DNA of 64,000 bases from Sisyra terminalis (lineage: Eukaryota; Arthropoda; Insecta; Neuroptera; Sisyridae): positions 24,508,282 to 24,572,281 of the forward strand of contig OY292277.1 of the NCBI GenBank assembly GCA_958496175.1, written 5' to 3'. A program made the translations under genes and the position numbers. The notes under the pieces were generated by a model. It had not been told where the DNA came from. It did no database searches and saw only the letters and a program-made list of their open reading frames with translations. The stretch's first letter is position 1. Every line of letters starts with the position of its first letter. Of this stretch, positions 48,065 through 60,911 are shown one piece after another.

Positions 48065-49249
48065 TTTTAAATTTTTCAACCGTTACTTTTAACTTTTGTA
48101 TTAAACAATTGAGTCTGTGTGCACTTATGCAGGACCAAAACGAAAATGCACAGAAGAAATCACATCACATGCAATAGTAGTAATCCTTGAGTGCAGTCTG
48201 ATTTTATACCTAGGTACTTATAATTATCAATTAATTATAATATAAGTATAATCAATTTAACAAAAAATACGTTAATCGAACTGTTAATTACAAGAAAAGA
48301 AAATATGAAAAACATTTTTTTTTGCTTGAAAATTTATTTTTGATTTTTCGATTATTTTCATTGTAGTTTAAAACTATTGTGGAAATTGACGGAAAGTTTT
48401 AATTTGTTAATTTTTTTTCCATTCTAATATTCAAAAATTGCATTCAACAATTAAATAAATTAAGCTGTAAAATTTTCAAATATTTTCTTAAATACTTAAG
48501 GTTGATAAAATCTGTTAAAATTTTTATATTTCAATTTAAAAAATCGTTAATACGTCACTAGGTAAATAGTTCGCATCTGTTTAATCTAATTTTAAAATAG
48601 GTGAAAGCTCATGGCAAGATAAATTTTTCAATGAACATCGAACAAATTATAAGAAAAAATATGATTAAATTATCATATCATAATATGTTATAAAATAATA
48701 TAAAAATTAAAAATGCACTTGCACATACATTTGACCGAGAATATCAAGTACAAGGAAAAAAGATAAATAAGAAATTGCATATGTGAAACGCAGACAGAGT
48801 TCTGGCATATTGCATTTTTTTCTCCATATTTAACACAGTTGTGAAATAAATGCAGTTTTTCAGTTTTCTCTGCGATTTTAAGGCCATTATTTCCATGAAT
48901 ATAGAACTGACCAAACCGGTTGATTGCAATACATAGTAAACACAAACACCAAATACTATAAATACAGAGATCTCATTATTTTATTAGGCAATCAATTAAA
49001 CTTGAACTTAATGAATCATTCAACAATTACTCTAATACGACTCTGCAATCTTTTGTTTTGCCTGGTTTGTCCTATCTAATGCCAATGCGTGTGAATTAAT
49101 TACTCAAAATAATTATAACAAATTGTAGACATGAGCATATTAATTAAAATATTCTAAACAACAGAAATTGAAATGCAAGACGCAATTTCATAAAAAAAAA
49201 TGATGAATTTTAAAAGTAAGTAATAATACTAATATTGTATATTGTATAT

Positions 49250-49842
49250 TGTATAACTGTATAAATATTGAATTGGATTATATATTGTCCAATCTAGTCC
49301 AATATCTTCTGCCATCTTTCTTGAAGTAGCATTATTTCACGGTCATTAAATTTTTGTTCTTGGATGAAAAAACAATTGATCCAGGTGATTTTTGACCTCC
49401 TTACTGACGTACAGGTTTTTCCACCAAGAAATTTGTAGAAATCGAAATCAATAATAATCCAAAGAAGTCACATCTGAAGAATATGGCAGATGTGGCATTA
49501 CATCCCTGTTAAAAAAGCCATTATTAAAGGTATATTAAATGTTCAAAAAACCATTAGAAGCCATTAAAAGTCGTTTAAAGTAGTTAAAAGCATTTTAAAT
49601 GTAATGATTTCAAAATACCTCTAAATGTCTTTTTTGAACAGGGATCTCTTTAATGCTGCCAAAGCTTTTGCTGGGTTACCAAACTTATATGTGGCTTTTG
49701 TAGATGGTAAAACCGACATAAAGGTCGAAAATCACCTGAACCAATTTCATGCCATCAAATAAAAAAAAAATAAAGAGCATGTAATTATGCTACTACCAGA
49801 AAGATGGCAGAAGGTATTGGACCAGAATGGACAATAATTCAA
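49250..49842. mobile_element. Foldback element with mariner transposase tails, interrupted by a second element
   Basis: The left arm (about 49250-49430) and right arm (about 49705-49842) are inverted repeats. The right arm on the plus strand ends in LLPERWQKVLDQNGQ, the C-terminal motif of mariner transposases, and the left arm encodes a diverged copy, ERWQKILD, on the minus strand. Between them sits the CCCTGTT element. Catalytic parts are absent. Confidence 0.75.
49503..49644. mobile_element. Small CCCTGTT-ended repeat, copy 2
   Basis: Inverted ends TCCCTGTTAAAAAAG and CTTTTTTGAACAGGGA enclose about 142 bp. It matches 35104-35222 block by block and is inserted between the two arms of the surrounding foldback element. 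Confidence 0.65.
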
Positions 49843-50630
49843 AAAAAAATTTAAACATTCACTGTAAGAAAATCGTCTTATATTTTCCCAAAAGAATAGA
49901 AATTACTTTCCGAATTTAGATTTCAAATATTTTCCCTATGGATAATATTCTTAAACATTTAGTATCTCTCTCAGTTAGACATTTAAAACTTAATGCCATA
50001 TGTCTTAATGCTTTAATGTCTTATACATCTTTCATAGTTTTTTTGAACATTTATCATGAGGTTGCTTCTAACAAAGTTGATAAAAAATAAGTGATAAGAG
50101 AGTTGATATATCCATACAACTAAAAAGGAAAGAGATGTACATATGGCCGGGAATCAGACATGCGACGAAACGCTACGCATTAGTTGTATATTTTTTACCA
50201 TTGACTTCTTTACGTTTCTACATATTCTATTCTATTTTATAGCGTATTTTTATGTTTTTTTTGCTACAACAAAAAATTCAATTACCATTTCGAGAAAACG
50301 ACTTTGGAAAAAACCTCATAGTGTAGGATTTTCATAGTTGCAGGTCTTAACCTAGATTGGTGCGAAATAGAACTATGAGATTAAACTTCACTGAACAAGA
50401 TTAAAGTTTTAGTTGTACATTCCCGAAAGATATTTCTGTTTAAAAGTTTTTCTAAAATGTCCTTTGTTTTGATTCAACAAAAGATAAAGTAGAAGTAATG
50501 TGGTATAATTTTGAGCTAAAAGCTATAAACTTCTATAAAAAAAAAACAATTTTACTTAACAGCCAAAAAAAAAAATGAAAATAACTAAATTGCCAAAAAT
50601 AACCAAATTCATTTATCTGTGCTTTATTTT

Positions 50631-50846
50631 TAATGGATAATAATATATATAAGTCTTTGAGATTCAATTAAATTTCTTTATTACGACGCGTTTCGACAGT
50701 TTTTGACTGTCATCATCAAAAACAGTCAAAAACTGTCGAAACGCATCGTAATAAAGAAATTTAATTGAATCTCAAAGACTTATATATATTATTATCCATT
50801 AATTTATTGTGATTCGGAAGTAAATAAAATACTTATCAATGTTAAA
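50631..50846. mobile_element. Foldback element, copy 2
   Basis: Same family as 37748-38020. Outer arms beginning taatggataataatatata are preserved with the gacgcgtttcgacag block, and the same tail follows the right arm. The centre is shorter, and the CTGATGA word of copy 1 is TTGATGA here. Confidence 0.85.
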
Positions 50847-53536
50847 CTTTATTTTTAGTTTTTAAAAAAGTATAGAGGTAACTCGTTATGTCTTTTCCAA
50901 TATTCTTGGATAATTTTTACACACCACTTGTCACACTTGTCATCAAAATGTTTAATTATTTGGACATTTTGTTCCAGAATCACAAAAATATTGATTTATC
51001 AATAAAAATTATCATCAATTAATGTCATCTGATTTCTGAAATTAAGCAATTTATCAAGGGGCTTATCCAAGTTATACAATTTATCCACTATGTAATTGGA
51101 TGGGCAACCTCTGGTGAAGCATTCAATTTATTAGTTCAATATACGAAAGTGACAAAACTTTCAGAAAATAAGGTGAAATTATTAGAACTAAAATATTTTC
51201 ATTACGAAAATATAAAAGAAAAATAAACACCAGAATATGATAAATGTGGACAATAATATTTTAAATGGATAACTTTTAAAACTAGAAGTACATTCATTGT
51301 GCAGTTCTAATCATAGTTTGTGCAGTTGTACATTCTACAACTTATACATTGGGTTGTATTTTGTTTTTTTTAATTTTTTTCTACATTGAAACAAATAAAA
51401 TAAAAAGCACTTCGATGTTCAACCTGAGTAAAAAATTAGAAAACAAAGTAAAACATAATAGTTTCCCTATATTAAACAAATTGATAGAAATTAAAATAAT
51501 ATAGTCGTTGAAGCATATGCACTCACCAAAAAATACGTAGAAGATATTTATACAATTTATAAAATATACTGTGGTTCCATGTATGGCATATAATTTTATA
51601 TAATTATATATAAAAATCATATCATAAACATTAATTTGAACAGAAGTTCAAACAAAAATATTTGTGATGTATAGCCCAGATACGTAATTCGATTGTTAAG
51701 CAATCTTATTTGATCGAATAAAATTTTATTTGATTACGTAGAAGCTATTTTTTTTTAATTGATAGTTAAGGTCTCAAACTCCCCCCCCCATTGACTTTTC
51801 TAAAAAAAAGAGAACTTTTCCGTTGAAGTTGAAGAAAGCGACTGTGATGAAGATTGAAGACATTACGTCAGATAAGGATGAAATAAGTTTTATGTTAATG
51901 TATGCACTTATTGAATATAAATTTAATTCACTTTCAAATAATTTATTTCTTAAAATGTAAAATGTTTATACAAATTTAAAATATTTTAAAATTTTAATTT
52001 TTAACCCTTTGTAGGTATTCTAAATCACTATAAATTGTAAGGTTTTCAGAATATTTTCACTGAAAAGTAAAATAAAGAACTATTATATTTTAGATTGACA
52101 ATTTTTTACCGAAAAAAAATCAATTTTAATAGCCCCAACTAAAAGTGACTAGATATCTCAAAAGTTTTTATGTTTAAAAATTCCATGTCTAAGTAAGTAT
52201 ATTTCTTTCTGTAGTTAATTTTTGATAGTAAGTTATCATTTGTCGAAGGTTTTGATATCTTCATAATTAAGAGTTAAGTTCTTCAATATCTAAATTAAAA
52301 AATTACTAAAAAACTAGTTACTTTTGTAGCTTTTCCGGATAAAAAAATATTATTCACAAATAAATAAATCATTTGGCTCCCGATTTTTCCTAAAATGCTA
52401 AGTATTTTCGAAAATATCAACAATTACGTAACAATTTTGAAAAATTAAATTTGCATATGTTTTCGCTTTAACTATGGCATATAAAGAAAATTCTTAAAAA
52501 ACTTTTTTTGTAGGAAATTTCCTCAGCTTTAATTTAGCTAGTAACTATTTTATTTGTATTTAGCACGGTTCAAAACTTATAGTAAAATAATATATTTTGT
52601 TTGGAAAAGCCAATTTTGGAGGTGGGACACGGCGCCTCCCGATGTCGGACTTTTTGGTTGAAATCATGTTTGGGATCTAATATATCAATATATAAAATAT
52701 TTAGCTTATACGTATTTTTTGGTGAGATCACTTATAAATTTCATTTCCACGACTGGAATATACCAAATGGAAAAGTTCAAATTTGCAGCCCGTTTTTGGT
52801 TCATTATTATTCAAAACTAGTTAAGCTCGACAATCATATTGTCCTGCCCGCTTATAATAGTTATAAAACTAATATCCAAATATAAATCTTATCAGACTAA
52901 TTAAGAGCTTCGCTTTTGTCGGGTGTCCCACGATACCTCCTAAGTTATTTTCATTTAATAATATTAATATATATGCAAAAATTTTCGGAATAATTTTCCA
53001 TAATAGTTGATCTATATTTAAAACAAATCTCTTCGTTTTTTTTATCGCTGATTTTTTATGCTCTAATTGATTGCTATTTATTTTCATGATCTATGCCAAT
53101 TTCTATTCACATTCTTCACAATAATATTAATTTATTACCAATAATAGATACAATAGATACTTTTAAATTTCTTTTTTGATTTATTTTGTTAAGTTTTTAA
53201 AATGTTTTTTTACACTTATTTAATTTACATTATCGCGACATTGTATCTAGAATAATAGCTCCTTGTCAAATTAAGTTACATTTCTTTAATATATTTGAAG
53301 AAAGCATTATTATTCATAGTGAGTTCAGTTTAGCGTAATGAATTTGTGAATGGTACATTGATTTTATAGTAAAAGTGTTTTTATTTGTTTACTTTTCGAG
53401 TAGGGAGTAATAAAAAAGACTTTCAGTTATGGATTATAAGAGTAGCGTAAAAGAAATTTGAATTAACACTAATGATAGATATCTATATTATTTTTAATAG
53501 ATGTAGAAAAGAAAACATCTGATAGGATACTGGTAA

Positions 53537-54034
53537 GGTGCATTTTCATTTTGACATTAGACGTTGGTTTCTAGCGTTAAATGTGATCACGTGGTTAAAA
53601 TTTAAAATGCGTATTATCGATAAAGAAAAATAGCGATAAATTGGCAGTGATTAGCGTTAAAAATTAGAGCGACAAACGAAACTCTCTATCGAATGTCAAT
53701 GTATTGATATAACTAATATAATCACTATATTGTATAAATATTATGTGTATATAATTGAGAGTTATAAGTATCCATACTTACTTGTAAACATTCTATAAAC
53801 AGCTTATGAATAATAAATGGACCGACTATGTTCTCTTTGTGCAAATGTTTTAATAGAGAAATCATGTCTGGTGAATATGATATAAATATGATATGTCGGT
53901 AGAATTCGGCAAAAAAGCTTAACAAAATATAGCTTTATCGCTATTTTTTTTAAATAACGCACATGTTACATTTTTACCACGTGACCCTCTTTGATGCTAG
54001 AAACCAGCTTCTTGCGTCAACATGAAAATGCACC
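53537..54034. mobile_element. MITE with about 110-bp TIRs
   Basis: Left GGTGCATTTTCATTTTGAC and right (inverted) GGTGCATTTTCATGTTGACG are followed on both sides by tggtttctagc, cacgtggt and tagcgataaa blocks in the same order. No coding capacity; the 66-codon minus frame inside is not a gene. Confidence 0.65.
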
Positions 54035-54923
54035 AATGAGCTTTTGAATATGATAAATGTAGTCGAAGAAATATTTTCTTATGCAAACTACTTAATATTT
54101 CAGAATAATCTGGATTCTGTGATTTCACATAAAAGCACAATTCAAAAATATTACTTCAAAAAATATGGCATTACATAGTTACTGCCTACATAAACACTCG
54201 GAAATATCAGTAATATGGAGCAATATTTTTGTTTTTATATAATGATCGACAAAAAAAAAACACCAATAAATACTTCTATTTCCGGTGTGCGTAACTCAAC
54301 CATTTACGCACACTGCTGTTTAATGTAACTATTATTATTATTTTTTTTTTTTGATTAAGAAAGTTTTACAATTTTTCAAGCAGCATAACATTGTGTAAGA
54401 TATTGACTTTTGTTTGAAAAATAAATACTCATTACCAATGGTATATTTAAAATTTATCCAATCGCTGATGGTAGTATTTTTAATAGATATTAAGATATTT
54501 TAGATAAAAAAAAATAAAAAAATTTCCTTTAAAATTCAGTAAACCATAAAGGCACTTTTCGCTTACAAAGAAGTAATAACAACCAATATACGATAAACAA
54601 ATCAATAATTTATCTTATAATAACTAGAAAAACCTAAGGTTACATTTATTACACTTAAATTTTAATTGTTATATCATTAAAAGAAACCTAAGTATAAACA
54701 AAATTATTTTATTTTCTTCTGCAGTCGCAGTAATTGAAAAAATAAATGAGGATAATTTTTTCTAAAAATATTAAAAACTCAACAAATAATAATTATTAAA
54801 TAATGATTACAATGATTACATATTAAAGTGTTAAGGATAATACGTATTAGGTAAGTATGTTTATGATAATAAGTGGTTTCTATTCTTCTGTTTTATTATA
54901 ATCAATATAAATGTAAAAGCGGT

Positions 54924-55470
54924 ATAGTAGAACACAAATGTGTTCTACTATCTTAGTTACTTTGAAGTAACTAGATACAGTAAAGTAGAGGAAGCTCGAG
55001 CAAAGCGTATGAGCTAAGGAAATTGGAAAATAAACCCAAAAATAATCAATTAGGAACATCCATTATTTTTTGTGTATAGCACATAAACTACATTAATAGT
55101 TTTACTCTCTTAATAGTCTATATTAATTTTCTATAGCTTTTTAAATGTGTTGTGTTTAAAGGGGTTTAAATGTACATACTTTCCTTTTTTCTAAACTAAT
55201 AAAGATAAAAAATAGATTATTTGATTACCTAACAATTGTACCCAATATGTTATGAGCCTAATACATATCTAATATCCAAAGTAACTAAAAAGTATCCTTA
55301 AGTGTTCTCAAAGAGTATCTTTTAAAGGTAATTTCAGTACTCAAGTTTTTTTTTAAAGAGTAACTAGCAAAGTAACTTTGATCAACCAAAGAAAATACCA
55401 AAAGTAACTTTGAATAGTTGTCAAAAAAGTATCTTAGATACTTTTCAAAAGTATTTTTGCAGCTCTAAAT
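54924..55470. mobile_element. AAGTAACTT/AAGTATC-rich element, relative of 30.4-31.1 kb
   Basis: It starts with a perfect 13-bp-arm hairpin (atagtagaacaca, two bases, then its complement). At 55150-55280, blocks of the internal duplication at 30.5-30.8 kb appear inverted. It ends with aaagtatttttgcagctct, the same end word as the other copy. Confidence 0.5.
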
Positions 55471-57378
55471 TAAAGCTATTAGTGCTTAGCTAAGTAACCA
55501 CTATGTAGACAGAAGTAAGATAATATATAAGAAGGTATTCCAATCACGCAAAGCATAATAGGAAATGTGTCAAGAACTAACTTATATTACCGTATATAGT
55601 TTGTACTCTAGGCATATATCCCATCATGTATCATAAGATTGGAATACTTTTTTATACATTACTTTAAACAGAAGATACTTAGTTCAAATCCCGTGACAAA
55701 GATGGTTTATTTCTCCGTTCTCATATATATTGAAACTCCAAAGTCACTTATATAATCTGATTTATTACACAGCATCTGTAAATAAATTTGCCCTGAAAAA
55801 ACCAACGAATTGGTATAGGTAAAGTTCAAATTTATACACAAATCAAAATTGTAGAAGCCTTTTTTTTCAAAAAATTATTTGAATTATCTTTTGCCTATTA
55901 TCTCCACTCTTTTAAGAAAAATAATTAAGTATTATTGCATCTTTATTTTAGAAACACAACACTTAGTAACTTTTACGAAAAATTGTTCTAATTATAGTTC
56001 ACAAACGAAATATTCACCAGAGGACAGTCACAGTATATAAATGACTAATTTTATATTTGTCAATTTCGAAAGAAAGGTGTGTTTGGAATCTGATACCTTG
56101 CATTAATAGAAGAAGTATTTGAATTCATGTCACTGATACGAATTTCTCTGATAAATTATTTAATTAATTCACTTGAAAAATATCTAATTGAATTACATAA
56201 TGCCTACTCTTTAACGAATCGAGCAACAGAAACGATTTTACGGCACATAAATTAAACAAGTGTATAGTTTTTGAAAATTTCTATTAACAGTTTTTATTTT
56301 ACGCTTCCCTAAGTTTAAAATATTGTGTTCTGCTAGTAAATAAATATAAAATTATTGACTTGCAATCATTTAACACGCTATTGGTTCTGTGATTATTATT
56401 ATTATTATTTTCTCACAGGAATTAATTTAAGAGTTTGAAAATTGAAACTAAGCTTAAGCTTATTACTAAATGTTAATTATAGGAGAATAATAGGAATGCA
56501 AATAAAAATTTGTTTCCAAAACGATAAACACCCAAACTTATATTAGTTTTCACATATTATATATTTTATCCTACTTATAAGTAATTGAAAATTATATTTG
56601 AATAAACCTACTTTTCAAGCTTAAAATCCATAGAAATGTACATTCAAAAACCAAATGAAGCAATCGATAGTAACATTTAACATCTAATCTGAATATAATA
56701 TTTGATTCGTCGATTGATGACCACATTTACATTGAAATAAATTACGAATTATCTTTGAACTACATAGTTAAAATATAAAATTATTTTTTTCTGTTGATTC
56801 AATTTCAATAAATAGAAATGGAAAGTTCTCTTTCAATTGATTTTAACGATACAAAAACAAATTTCATGGAATCTAGTCGTTGGCATTAAAAAAAAAGTAT
56901 AATAATAGTAATAATAATAATTAATTAAGAATTCTTCGAGAAAGTGAATTCATTTTACACTTTGTTGATTACGTGTGCTTTGTAATGCGATGAAAAGAAA
57001 AAAAAAGTTTAAATACGTTAGGGATCAAGGGTAAGATAAAGTTAACATGTTAACCGTCTTTATAAAAGAATTAATTCGATTTGAGATTATAACAAAGCTA
57101 TTATGTAAATAGTAAATACAATCGATCAAAATGAATATGAATAAGAAATTATACGTTTTCTTTGACGTTTTTCATTATCATTGAATTAAAAAACTAGAGA
57201 CTCGTTAAGTTTGAGTCGAGCTTCATTTGTATTTTCTATTAATAAATGAGGTAAATTAATTGTCAACAAATCGGGAACAATTTAACTATAAAGATTATGT
57301 TTAAGTGATTTAAATGACTATCGAATCTATTGTGATTTGTGGATATTTAATTCTTGAATTTTTGAGATTTTCTTAGAC

Positions 57379-57495
57379 CAGGGTTCTCAGAGTGGGTTCC
57401 GCAGAACCTAGAAGTTCCACGAAACGAATTGAATAATTTAAAAATATTCGTTAGACAACCGACAATATTGTCATAAAAATGCAACCAACTATTAA
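57379..57495 (+). mobile_element. hAT-like element end, family shared with 14.5 kb
   Basis: It begins CAGGGTTCTCAGAGTGGG, then gttccgcagaacc, a gttccacgaaac block and aaaaatattcgttagac, matching the minus strand of 14441-14573. No second end was found. Confidence 0.5.
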
Positions 57496-59632
57496 TGTAT
57501 GGCATTACTTGTACATTTCTATTAAATTTGTCAAATTCAGTTAAACTTTCTTGCAAATTGTATTATTATTATCTCTTATTTCAATATTGTTTGAATTCCC
57601 GATTATATACCGTTCTAGGAAACTGTTCTTAAAAATTGGCATTGACGCATTAACAGCTGTATTATAAAATATCACTGCCAGTCGAAAATATAAATTATTT
57701 ACTACTAATTTAGTTTATGATAGCTTTAAGTATGGCAAGAATTCCATGCAATTTTTCGTCAGTGTTTTACAAGGATAAAAGTTGGGAAACCCTCTATTCG
57801 ACTATTTCCTTCCAAAAACTATAGGTACTTAGCGCAGTACCGCAACTATATTCTTCTGGAATAATTTATAGTACTTAAAGAATGAGGATACATTAAAGTA
57901 AGATTTTCTTTTAAAGACGGAAGGACTTACTCATTACTATATTTTTATTCAATCTTAAATTTATCCGCACCTTATGCTCTAACTCATTTTGACGAAAATA
58001 GAACCGATGAAAAAAAGGATCAAAAAGTAAAAAACTAATGTAAATAAAAAAATTTAAGTCGGCGTCAAACTTGGAATAATGATTACTGAATATTGAAAGT
58101 TTATTAATATAAGGTACAATATACATACATTCGGGATTTAATGTATGTCGTGCACAATAACTCGTTTTGTATATTTGGCACCGACTCCAAATTAGTTGTT
58201 TAAACTAGCTTAAAAGCTTAGTTATTAAGATTTAAAAAGTATATTTCACTTTTTGCTTTTCATTCCTTTTTTCGTTTGTTTTTGTATTTTTTGCTAGGAT
58301 GTTCTAATTTTTTAATTTTTAGACAAAATTTGATGACAGCACAACGAAATTACTTTTCATGAAATCCCCATAAAATTTGAAATTTCTCTAGGAAGTATTT
58401 CAGATTATACCTTTTGTATACATATTGGATCTCTTAGTAACAGAGGATAAAATAATTTATACCTTTGTAAATGATACTGCATTTTTGCGACAGGGAAAAA
58501 CCCACATAAAATCACTCATAATTTTCAATTCTATGTATATCACCTAGAAAAATAGCGATAAGACCGGAAAATGGACATCGATTCTTAAAGGTTTATACAA
58601 ATTACTTTAACTACTACAAAAAAAGTATAACAATTGTTGCAAACAACTTTTGAAACAATCCAATTGAATAAATATTTAGTACTGTCATCAATTTCTAATG
58701 GACATAATATAATTAAAATAAACAATACATAATACCTAATTTGAGATAAATATACATTAAATATTTACTTTAAGTAATATTAAATGTAATGAAGGATGAA
58801 GACGTTAATTGCCTGTCTTTTCCTTGAAATAGTTTCAAACCCCTTTGGGGTATATACCGTATACCTTTGTATATCACCAACTACCTTGATGTACTTTTTA
58901 TAAATGAGCATTATTGTAAAATGAAGCCTAAAACATTATATGGAACGATACAGTAGGTACGAAAAAGGCTAATGAAGGAACTTCCAGATTAACTTCAACT
59001 TAAAGAAGACTAAAAAGAACAAAACTTGAGGAGTACCTAACAGCAGTACAAGAAGATAGGATAAGAGGGTGGGGAATTATATGACATAAAATAGATGGTT
59101 GCAAATGCTGACCAACTCTGTCAATAAAATCATAATTTGTATTTATTTTTTATAGTTATTTTCCTTTTGTAGTATTATTACTGCCCATAGGTTTATTGTT
59201 GTTTTATACTATTGTATTATCTTTGGTTATATCAATAAGATAAATTTTACTTATTGTTCAAAATAATGAGTTATGAAGCCATTGAAAAGAAAAAAAATAT
59301 ATTTTTTAAACTTTTTACGTGTACTATTTATCTTGGAAAAATAAACATTGGGACATGAAATGTGGAAATCTCTAATTTTTCGAAGGTATATAATATAATG
59401 TTTTCATAGAAAGAAAAAAAATTATGCACAATTTAACACATTTGTTAACTAACTGTATCTGCATGCTTTGACAAGTGCTAATTGAAAAGCATAATTATTT
59501 GCGGCAGATTTAATAATTAAGAATGAATGAATAAAATTTTAAAATTTGCAAAGAGGAAGGTTTGGAGAAATATTAGATTACTCTTCTTTATTATATCTAT
59601 AGCAGCGACTCCAAAAAAAAAAAATAAATAAT

Positions 59633-60911
59633 GGGTCAGTCCAAATAAAGTGGTCCAAAAATAAATGAAATGGTTCCTCGACAATTTAAAAAAAAAATGG
59701 TGTGCTATCATCTCAACATGTTGGTAGTTCAAATTCATCATTATTTTAATTTTATTGTTTTTAGTTTTCCAGTGGTGGCCATATTAGTTTTACATTTTCG
59801 CACTTTTAAGGGTTTGCGGAAACTTGATTATCTCAGGCCCTATTTGTCCTATTAAAATGAAACAAAAAGCAGTGTGTTCTTAAAAATATAAACTATAAGG
59901 TTGTAATAAGACGTTTTCACCTAAATGTAATTCTAAGGGGTGAAATTTCAGCCTAAATTTTTAGCTCTCATTTGTAAAAACTCCAAATTTCACGGAAAGA
60001 TTGTGAAAGAAGGGAAAGAGTCTACACGTTAAATTTTTTTTTACAAACAATTAGGTACTAGTTGTATTAAACTAGTAGTTCAACACGTACATATATTATT
60101 AGCTTTCAGAAAGAAGTATATGTTTTAAATTTAAGATATGAATAACAGTTAGCCCAGAGTATATGTTGTTTTGTGTAAAATGCCCTTTTTGCCAAGTATA
60201 TGTTACATATTAAATGGTTAAATACATTATATTCACCTACTGTATGCATTATGTTGACATTTTGTGCTTGCAATACCTCTGCTCTTTGTCAAATCGCAAA
60301 TACCAAATTTTCGGTGCATAATACTATTATACAGTACTATAATATAGTGATAATTCAGATTTTTATCTGGTTCTCCACCAGAGATAGTGAGCTTAGAAAA
60401 TTGCAAATTTTGAAAATTTCCATTTTTTTTAATTTTTATTTTAAAAAGGCTTAAAGTCTCAGACTTCAAATTTTGTTTTTGAATACAACTAGTATCTAAT
60501 TGTTTGTAAAAAAAAATAACGTGTAGACTCTTTCCCTTCCTTCACAATCTTTCCGTGAAATTTGGAGTTTTTATAAATGAGAGCTAAACATTTAGGCTGA
60601 AATTTCACCCCTTAGAATTACATTTAGGTGAAAACGTCTTGTTACAACCTTATAGCTTATATTTTTATGAACACACTGCTTTTTGTTTCATTTTAATAGG
60701 ACAAATAGGGCCTGAGATAATCAAGTTTCCGCAAACCCTTAAAAGTGCGAAAATGTAAAACTAATATGGCCACCACTGGAAAACTAAAAACAATAAAATT
60801 AAAATAATGATGAATTTGAACTATCAACATGTTGGGGTGACCGCAAAAAAAAAATCAGAATAAAAAAATATTCAAGCGACCAGTGCTGGACCGACTGAAT
60901 TGGACTGACCC
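59633..60911. mobile_element. 1.28-kb element with about 435-bp inverted arms
   Basis: The outer ends are GGGTCAGTCCA and TGGACTGACCC, flanked on both sides by TAAT. The arms 59633-60069 and about 60481-60911 are long inverted repeats, very similar inside (for example gagtctacacgtta and ttcacggaaagattgtg) and more diverged next to the ends. A unique AT-rich centre of about 410 bp has no convincing coding frame. The superfamily is unknown to me. Confidence 0.8.

Noticed and set aside
48688..48945. Chemoreceptor-like or other hydrophobic exon on the minus strand
   Set aside because: No family motif, no matching exons nearby; AT-rich DNA yields hydrophobic frames by chance.
51381..51620. Membrane-protein-like minus frame
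   Set aside because: Composition is explained by AT richness; no splice partners or motifs.
52600..52945. Inverted-repeat element around ggaggtgggacac and its inverted partner
   Set aside because: Similarity is limited to about 20 imperfect bases and no flanking duplication is visible.
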